Shown here: positions 56,373 through 64,000 of the stretch, piece after piece
Layout: every line of letters begins with the position of its first letter
Numbering within the stretch: position 1 is the first letter of the stretch
Assembly: GCF_001907235.1 (NCBI RefSeq)
Contig: NZ_MQVS01000002.1
Coordinates: 248,001-312,000, forward strand
Direction of reading: 5' to 3'
DNA length: 64,000 bases
DNA from: Buchananella hordeovulneris
GTDB lineage: Bacteria; Actinomycetota; Actinomycetes; Actinomycetales; Actinomycetaceae
The notes under the pieces: model-generated
The model's database searches: none
The model's input: the letters and a program-made list of their open reading frames with translations, nothing else
What the model was told of the DNA's origin: nothing
Made by a program: the position numbers and the translations under genes

Positions 56373-57232
56373 TTCGTTGCTCCTTGTTCGGCTCCGACCC
56401 CCACCAGCTGGAGGTAGGCATCTTCCAGGGTGGTGCGGCGGACTTCTAAGTTGGTCACTGCCGAGTCGCGCAACAGTTGCCGCACGTAGTCTTCGGCTTG
56501 GTCAGTGGCGTGGACGAAATGCTTGCCGTGCACCTGCCAGGTGATCTCCACGGTGGAGGCGATGGCGTGGCGCAGGCTTGCCGGGGAGCCGTCGGCCACG
56601 ATGCGCCCGCCCGCCAGGATCGCCACGCGGCTGGCCAGCCGCTCGGCCTCCGCCAGATCGTGGGTGCTGAGGAGCATCGTGGTGCCCGCGTCCACTTCGT
56701 CGGCCAGCAGGTCGTGCACCGCGCGCTTGGCCGCCGGGTCCAGGCCGGTAGTGGGCTCGTCCAGGATCAGCACCCCGGGGCGGCCGAGGAGGGCCAGTAC
56801 CAGGTCGAGGCGGCGCCGTAACCCGCCCGAGAGCTTGCCGAGCGGCTTGCGGGCATGGGCAGACAGCCCAAACCGGGCTAACAGCTCTTCACCGTTGCGT
56901 GGGTGGGGATAGTGGCTAGCCACCCAGGCGACCATTTCCGCCACCCGCCACTTGGCCCGGTCATGCCCGAACTGCAGCACCACGCCCAGCTGCCGCTGCC
57001 AGTCGCGGCCTGCCCGCGGGCCCGGCACCTCCCCCAGCAGCCGCACCGAGCCGCTGTCGCCCCGCACTAGGCCGAGCACTATCTCAATCAGGGTGGTTTT
57101 CCCCGCCCCATTCGGCCCGAGCAGCGCCAGCACCTCTCCCGGTTGCACCTGCAAATGCAGGTCGCGCAACACAGGCGTGCTGCCGTAGGACTTGTTAAGC
57201 CCTGTCACGTCGATGACCGGTGCAGTTCCCAC
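56369..57232 (-). CDS. ABC transporter ATP-binding protein
   Basis: 287 residues. Walker A GPNGAGKTTL, Q-loop VVLQFGHD, signature LSGGLRRRL, Walker B VLILDEPTTGLDP, switch His in LLSTHDLAEAE, and a C-terminal extension of about 70 residues seen in exporter ATPases. GTG start with GGAGGGGGA upstream. First gene of the three-gene exporter operon. Confidence 0.93.
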   Translation of the reverse strand: MGTAPVIDVTGLNKSYGSTPVLRDLHLQVQPGEVLALLGPNGAGKTTLIEIVLGLVRGDSGSVRLLGEVPGPRAGRDWQRQLGVVLQFGHDRAKWRVAEMVAWVASHYPHPRNGEELLARFGLSAHARKPLGKLSGGLRRRLDLVLALLGRPGVLILDEPTTGLDPAAKRAVHDLLADEVDAGTTMLLSTHDLAEAERLASRVAILAGGRIVADGSPASLRHAIASTVEITWQVHGKHFVHATDQAEDYVRQLLRDSAVTNLEVRRTTLEDAYLQLVGVGAEQGATK

Positions 57233-57273
57233 TCCCCCTCCTTCTCCGTATCGCTAACACTACAGAAGATAGC

Positions 57274-57288
57274 ACATGTACTACATGT
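57274..57288. promoter_or_regulatory. Palindromic operator before the ABC operon
   Basis: ACATGTA-C-TACATGT is a perfect inverted repeat of 7-bp arms about one base, 42 bp upstream of the ATPase start. The small HTH protein at the end of the operon is the obvious candidate to bind it. Confidence 0.65.
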
Positions 57289-57298
57289 TGGGGCGAGA

Positions 57299-57331
57299 GG
57301 GGCGGGCGGGCACTGCGCGCCCGCCCGCCCC
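57299..57331 (-). terminator. Strong hairpin after acnA
   Basis: GGGGCGGGCGGGC (57299-57311) pairs perfectly with GCCCGCCCGCCCC (57319-57331) around seven bases, directly after the acnA stop. Confidence 0.85.
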
Positions 57332-57337
57332 CGGGAA

Positions 57338-60019
<2,682 letters not shown>

Positions 60020-60106
60020 GGCGCTCCTATTCACAGGGAGATATCTTGATGTCGAGATATATACCAGAGTTGGAGCGCCGGGCCACCAAACGTTGCAAAC
60101 CGGCCG

Positions 60107-61357
60107 CTACTGCGCGCTGCGCGGGACCAAGCTTGCCACGACTTCCACATGATGCGTGTGCGCAAAAAGATCCAGCCCCACCAGCGACTCCACGTCGTAG
60201 CCCGCCGTGCGCGCCGCTTCCAAGTCGCGGGCAAGGGCCGCCGGATCGCACGCCACCAGCACGATGCAACGCGGATGCAACGCCGCCACCGCCGCCATAG
60301 TGGCCGGGTGCGCTCCGGCACGTGGCGGGTCGAGGACGACGACGTCCACCCTCGGCAACAGCTGTCCGGCAGCCTCCACCCCCGCCGGATCAACGGTGCC
60401 CGCCAAAGTCCGCACTGGCAGCCCTGCCACGTTGTGGGCGGCATTGTCCACCGCGGAGCGCGCCCCCTCTAGGGTGACGACTTGCCCACCTGCCCCCACG
60501 CGGGTGCCCAGCGGGGCGGAGAAAAGCCCAGCCCCCGCGAACAGTTCCAGGACCTTCTCCCCCGCCTGCAGCTGGGCCGCGGCCAGTACCGCATCCACCA
60601 GGGCGGCCGGGGCCCCGCGTTGCACCTGCCAGAAGCCGTCCGCCGCTACCTGGTAGCGCCAGCTGCCGCTCGCCGCAGCGACTACCTCGTGCACCAACGG
60701 TGCCGCCCGCTGCCCCGGGGCGCTAAACCACTGTCCCGCAATGCCCACCAAGGCGCTGCCCACGCTGGGGGCCACGGCGCGCACCCGCTGCCCCGGCGCA
60801 AAATGCGCCTGCCAGGCAGAGTCCCCTAACAGTCCCAGCGCCGTTATCCGCGGATCTGCCAGCGGCATTTCCGTCAACGCCAGCACTTCATGCGACCGAT
60901 AACGATGCATGCCCGCCCGCCCGTGCGGGGCTACCGTCAACTCGAGGCGCGTGCGGCGCGCCTGCCCGTCGCCAACCGGCCGGACGGTGAAAGCGGCTGC
61001 CTGCTCGGCCACCGCTTCGGCCAAGGCTGCGCTGCCCACCCGCCGCAAGGCGTCTCGCACTACCTCCGCCTTCAGCTGGCGCTGATACGCCAGTGTCAGG
61101 TGGGCAAGCTCGCCGCCGCCCACCCCACCGGGTCCGGCCTCCGGCCAGCTGCTGGCCACGCGGTGCGGGCTGGGCTCCCACACCTCCTCGGCATCGGCGT
61201 ACCAAACCTTGGAGCGACGAGCGGTGACACGCGCGGTTACTTTCTCGCCAGGCGCGGTGTGGCGCACCAGCACCGTGCGCCGCTTGCCGTCGACCTCGGT
61301 GCGGGCGACGCAGTGCCCGCCGTGTGCCAGCGGCCCGATGTCGAGCGTCAGCTTCAC
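60107..61357 (-). CDS. TRAM-domain SAM-dependent RNA (uracil-C5) methyltransferase
   Basis: 416 residues. N-terminal TRAM domain (LDIGPLAHGGHCVAR), then a TrmA/RumA-type methyltransferase: LELFAGAGLFSAPL binds SAM, VVLDPPRAGAHP is motif IV and VACDPAALARDL carries the catalytic Cys. The N-terminal Fe-S cysteines of E. coli RlmD are missing. It likely methylates uracil in tRNA or rRNA. Overlaps the APC permease gene by 4 nt, the same pairing as in mycobacteria. Confidence 0.9.
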   Translation of the reverse strand: MKLTLDIGPLAHGGHCVARTEVDGKRRTVLVRHTAPGEKVTARVTARRSKVWYADAEEVWEPSPHRVASSWPEAGPGGVGGGELAHLTLAYQRQLKAEVVRDALRRVGSAALAEAVAEQAAAFTVRPVGDGQARRTRLELTVAPHGRAGMHRYRSHEVLALTEMPLADPRITALGLLGDSAWQAHFAPGQRVRAVAPSVGSALVGIAGQWFSAPGQRAAPLVHEVVAAASGSWRYQVAADGFWQVQRGAPAALVDAVLAAAQLQAGEKVLELFAGAGLFSAPLGTRVGAGGQVVTLEGARSAVDNAAHNVAGLPVRTLAGTVDPAGVEAAGQLLPRVDVVVLDPPRAGAHPATMAAVAALHPRCIVLVACDPAALARDLEAARTAGYDVESLVGLDLFAHTHHVEVVASLVPRSAQ

Positions 61358-64000
61358 GAGCCCGACTCCGAGTCAGGTCGCGGCCGCTCCACCGCCTCCA
61401 CGTCTTCTTCTCCCTGCGGGGACTGTGGGCTCTCTGTCGGTTCCTCCAGCGCCGGGAGCGGCTCGGCGGCCGCGCGGGAGGGCACCGCTGTCGCCTGCGG
61501 CTCGGCCGCGGGCGACACGGGTGCACTCGCTTCGTCCGCGGGGGCCGGTGTCTTGGCGCGCTCCACCAGCGCTGGCGTTGCCGCCACCGTTAACTGGGCA
61601 TCCTGCGGTGTCTCCTCCTCCGGTGTCTCCTCCGGCAGGGCCCCGTCCGCCAATGCCGTAGCACTGGACACCGGCACCTCGCTCGCTGCCGGGGCGGCGC
61701 CCCCTGGTTCGCCGGAAGCCTCCGGCTCGTCCGCCACCATCGGGGCAGCCTGCGCGACAAGCGCCTCCGCGTCCGTCACCGGGTCGGGCTCGGGCAGCCC
61801 GGTCGGGGTCGCAGGCTGAACGCTGGGCTCCTCGGCGAGCAAGTCCGCGACCGCTCGTACGGGTAGGTCTGGTGCAACGTCGGCCGCCGGGGCAGGTACT
61901 TCCTCGAACTGCGTTTGTGCGGGAGGCGGTGGCAGCTCGGCGCTCTCTTCCGGAGCGGCGGATGGTTCCTGCCCGGCCACCGCTGGCAAAGCGGGCACCT
62001 GGCCGAGCTGCGGCTCCGCTTGGGCGGCAGGCACCGCCAGGCCGGGCTCGACGGCCGCAGCCGTGTCCTGCGGCCCCGGGGCAGCAGGGGCGGGGTGCGG
62101 CGACGGCGCAGGTTCCCGTGCGCTGGGTACCGCCGCCACGCCGCCAACCGCCGGGGCTACTGCGGCCGGAACTGAGTCGTCTGCCTCAACGACGGATGGC
62201 GCATCCGTCGACGGTTCGTCATCTTCCTGCCCCAGCTGCCATGGCACCGACGCCACCACGATGTCAGGGGTGGTGGCCAGGACCCGTCGCAGCAGAAATG
62301 CCGAATGGTTGTGCAACACGTTCTCGGCGCTGTTTCGCACAATGAACTCCGGCAGGTACACCACTACGAGGTCCCGGGGGCTGGCACGCCGAATAGTCCG
62401 AATATGGCGCTCGACCGGCCCCACCAGGTCCCGGAAAGGCGAATACAGGACCGTCAATGGGATAGCCACCTTGTTGGCTTGCCAGGTGCGGTGCAGTTGC
62501 CGCGCGGCCTCAGTTTCGATTCCCACATGCAGGGCCGTTATCGACGACGGTCTAGTCGACCGCGCATACGAGATGGCGCGCATTGTTGGGCGATTGAGAC
62601 GCGAGACGAGCACCACTGCGTGCACACGCGGCGGGAGCAGACGTTCTTCTTCAATGTCGTGAATCTCCAGCTCCGCATCTGCTCGCCGATAGGAGGTCCA
62701 CGTCCAGCGCATCAGCACAAACGCCAGCACCATGAACAGCACCGACAGCCACGCTCCGTGGGTGAACTTCGTGATTAGCACCACAAGCAGCACCACCGTG
62801 GTGCACGTCGCCCCCGCGATGTTTACCACGCGGGCAATCGAGGCTTGGCGCCGTTCTCGGGGGTCGCCGGAAACCGACAACACTCGGTTAAAGTGCCGCA
62901 CCATCGCCAACTGCCCCAGGGAGAACGAGGTGAACACTCCCACCACGTACAGCTGGATTAGGCGCGTAACCGACGCCGAAAAGGCCACCACCAGTATCCC
63001 GGCCAGCAGGGCCAACAACAGGACCCCGTTGGAGTACACCAAGCGGTCACCCACCCGCTTCAACTGCCGCGGCAGCAGGCTGTCCTTGCCGAGGCGGGCC
63101 GCCAACACCGGGAAGCCAGAGAACGCCGTGTGGGCGGCCAACACTAGGATGAAACCGGTGAGCACCGTCACCCCCAGGCGGGCGTACCACTGGTTGGCAA
63201 AGACCACTTCGGCCAGCTGCCCGATGACCGGTAACTGGTGATACTCCTCCCCGACGGGGCGTCCCTGCGCCAGCAGCGCCTCCGGGTGTTCGACGTATTT
63301 CACCCCCGTGCGGTTTGCCAACCACACCACGCCCGCCAGCATCGATACGGAGATTGCGCCCAACACGCTGAGGGTGCGCGCGGCATTGCGGGCCTTGGGG
63401 CGGGCGAAGTTGGGAACCCCGTTGGCGATGGCCTCCACCCCAGTGAGGGCCGCAGCCCCGGAGGAGAAGGCCCGCAGCACCAGGAAGGCCGCCCCCAGCC
63501 CGGTCACAGCGTGTTCGGCGTCCGTGGCGGCAAACTCCAGGCCCGCCGAGGCGGCCTGCGGCAGGCGCCCAGCGAAATACTGCAGCACCCCGCTGATCAC
63601 CATGCCACCCACTGCCCCCATATAGAGGTAGACCGGCAACGCCATCAGACGGGCGCTTTCCCGCACGCCGCGCAGGTTCACCAGCATGAGAAGCACGATC
63701 AGCCCGACTGCCACCAGCACCGCGTGCGACTTCAAGGCAGGAATCGCGGCAGCGAGGTAGGCAGACCCGGCTGATGTCGAGACGGCCACCGTCAGGATGT
63801 AGTCCACCAGTAGCGCCGAGGCCACCGTTTGCCCAGCCACCGGCCCCAGGTTGTGGGTGGCGGCCGCGTAGGCGCCTCCCCCCTGCGGGTAGGCCTTTAC
63901 CACCTGCCGGTAGGAAATCACCACGACGAGCAGCACCAAGATGACGGCGAGCGCCACCCAGCCGCTCAGTCCCAGGAGCAACGGTCCAGCAATCGCCAAC
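61354..64000 (-). CDS. APC-superfamily permease with long C-terminal tail (N-terminus beyond right edge)
   Basis: At least 881 residues; the frame is open at the edge, so the start is not seen. The visible part has about nine of the expected twelve helices, with the conserved YPQGGGAYAAATHNLG and ALTGVEAIANGVPNF. A soluble Usp-like part (VVLVSRLNRPTMRAISYA through VVVYLPEFIVRNSAENVL) follows. The last ~290 residues are Pro/Ala/Glu/Val-rich, low-complexity and surely disordered. Adjacent to the RNA methyltransferase (ATGA overlap). Substrate probably amino acids or potassium; undetermined. Confidence 0.85.
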   Translation of the reverse strand, partial: LAIAGPLLLGLSGWVALAVILVLLVVVISYRQVVKAYPQGGGAYAAATHNLGPVAGQTVASALLVDYILTVAVSTSAGSAYLAAAIPALKSHAVLVAVGLIVLLMLVNLRGVRESARLMALPVYLYMGAVGGMVISGVLQYFAGRLPQAASAGLEFAATDAEHAVTGLGAAFLVLRAFSSGAAALTGVEAIANGVPNFARPKARNAARTLSVLGAISVSMLAGVVWLANRTGVKYVEHPEALLAQGRPVGEEYHQLPVIGQLAEVVFANQWYARLGVTVLTGFILVLAAHTAFSGFPVLAARLGKDSLLPRQLKRVGDRLVYSNGVLLLALLAGILVVAFSASVTRLIQLYVVGVFTSFSLGQLAMVRHFNRVLSVSGDPRERRQASIARVVNIAGATCTTVVLLVVLITKFTHGAWLSVLFMVLAFVLMRWTWTSYRRADAELEIHDIEEERLLPPRVHAVVLVSRLNRPTMRAISYARSTRPSSITALHVGIETEAARQLHRTWQANKVAIPLTVLYSPFRDLVGPVERHIRTIRRASPRDLVVVYLPEFIVRNSAENVLHNHSAFLLRRVLATTPDIVVASVPWQLGQEDDEPSTDAPSVVEADDSVPAAVAPAVGGVAAVPSAREPAPSPHPAPAAPGPQDTAAAVEPGLAVPAAQAEPQLGQVPALPAVAGQEPSAAPEESAELPPPPAQTQFEEVPAPAADVAPDLPVRAVADLLAEEPSVQPATPTGLPEPDPVTDAEALVAQAAPMVADEPEASGEPGGAAPAASEVPVSSATALADGALPEETPEEETPQDAQLTVAATPALVERAKTPAPADEASAPVSPAAEPQATAVPSRAAAEPLPALEEPTESPQSPQGEEDVEAVERPRPDSESGS

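Overview
High-GC Gram-positive chromosome (Actinobacteria). The order thrS - HIT - pgsA - acyltransferase - pimA ... pdxS - pdxT - yebC - ruvCAB - yajC - secD - secF - apt, then relA, metallo-hydrolase and hisS, is the conserved actinobacterial block also known from mycobacteria. A pyruvate formate-lyase operon, a FemAB-type enzyme and GlgX suggest a fermentative, facultatively anaerobic member such as an Actinomycetaceae relative; genus is a guess. No phage, IS element, CRISPR array or rRNA operon was seen.

Layout. 1-3.3 kb: truncated LacI regulator, a hypothetical gene and a DEAD-box helicase, closed by a strong terminator. 3.3-9.1 kb (minus): metallo-hydrolase, hisS and two membrane GTPases joined by 4-nt overlaps. 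9.2-11.3 kb (plus): DUF349 protein and a hypothetical. 11.3-33.7 kb (minus): relA, then a run of about 20 kb, nearly all within a few tens of bases of each other, that covers protein export, Holliday junction processing, vitamin B6 synthesis, phosphatidylinositol-mannoside synthesis and thrS. Set into this conserved run is a visibly AT-richer two-gene cassette encoding a PASTA/NPCBM-like membrane protein and a VWA plus SGNH-hydrolase surface protein, next to a PrsW-type protease.

33.8-36.9 kb: YgjV-like gene and five tRNA genes (Val-GAC, Gly-GCC, Val-CAC, Gly-GCC, Cys-GCA). The two tRNA-Gly genes are identical and inverted, bracketing a 2-kb patch with an FMN reductase, a decayed reading frame and a 19-bp repeat cluster. 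37-39.2 kb: FemAB-like transferase and ATP-grasp ligase, a likely peptidoglycan cross-bridge pair. 39.4-44.1 kb: glgX, DUF3000, RNase D and a lipoprotein.

44.1-49.5 kb: pflB - small glycyl-radical subunit - pflA, then dxs. The pyruvate formate-lyase is split: the 696-residue subunit has the Cys-Cys active site but lacks the glycyl-radical domain, which is an 83-residue protein of its own. I consider this the most interesting system here. 49.6-57.3 kb is accessory: S9 peptidase, TipA-like MerR regulator, LRR-like protein, HxlR regulator divergent from a DinB-like protein, and an ABC exporter with its own small HTH regulator and a palindromic operator. 57.3-64 kb: aconitase, a TRAM-domain RNA methyltransferase and an APC permease cut by the right edge.

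All calls come from reading motifs, start contexts and gene order by eye; no database search was run.
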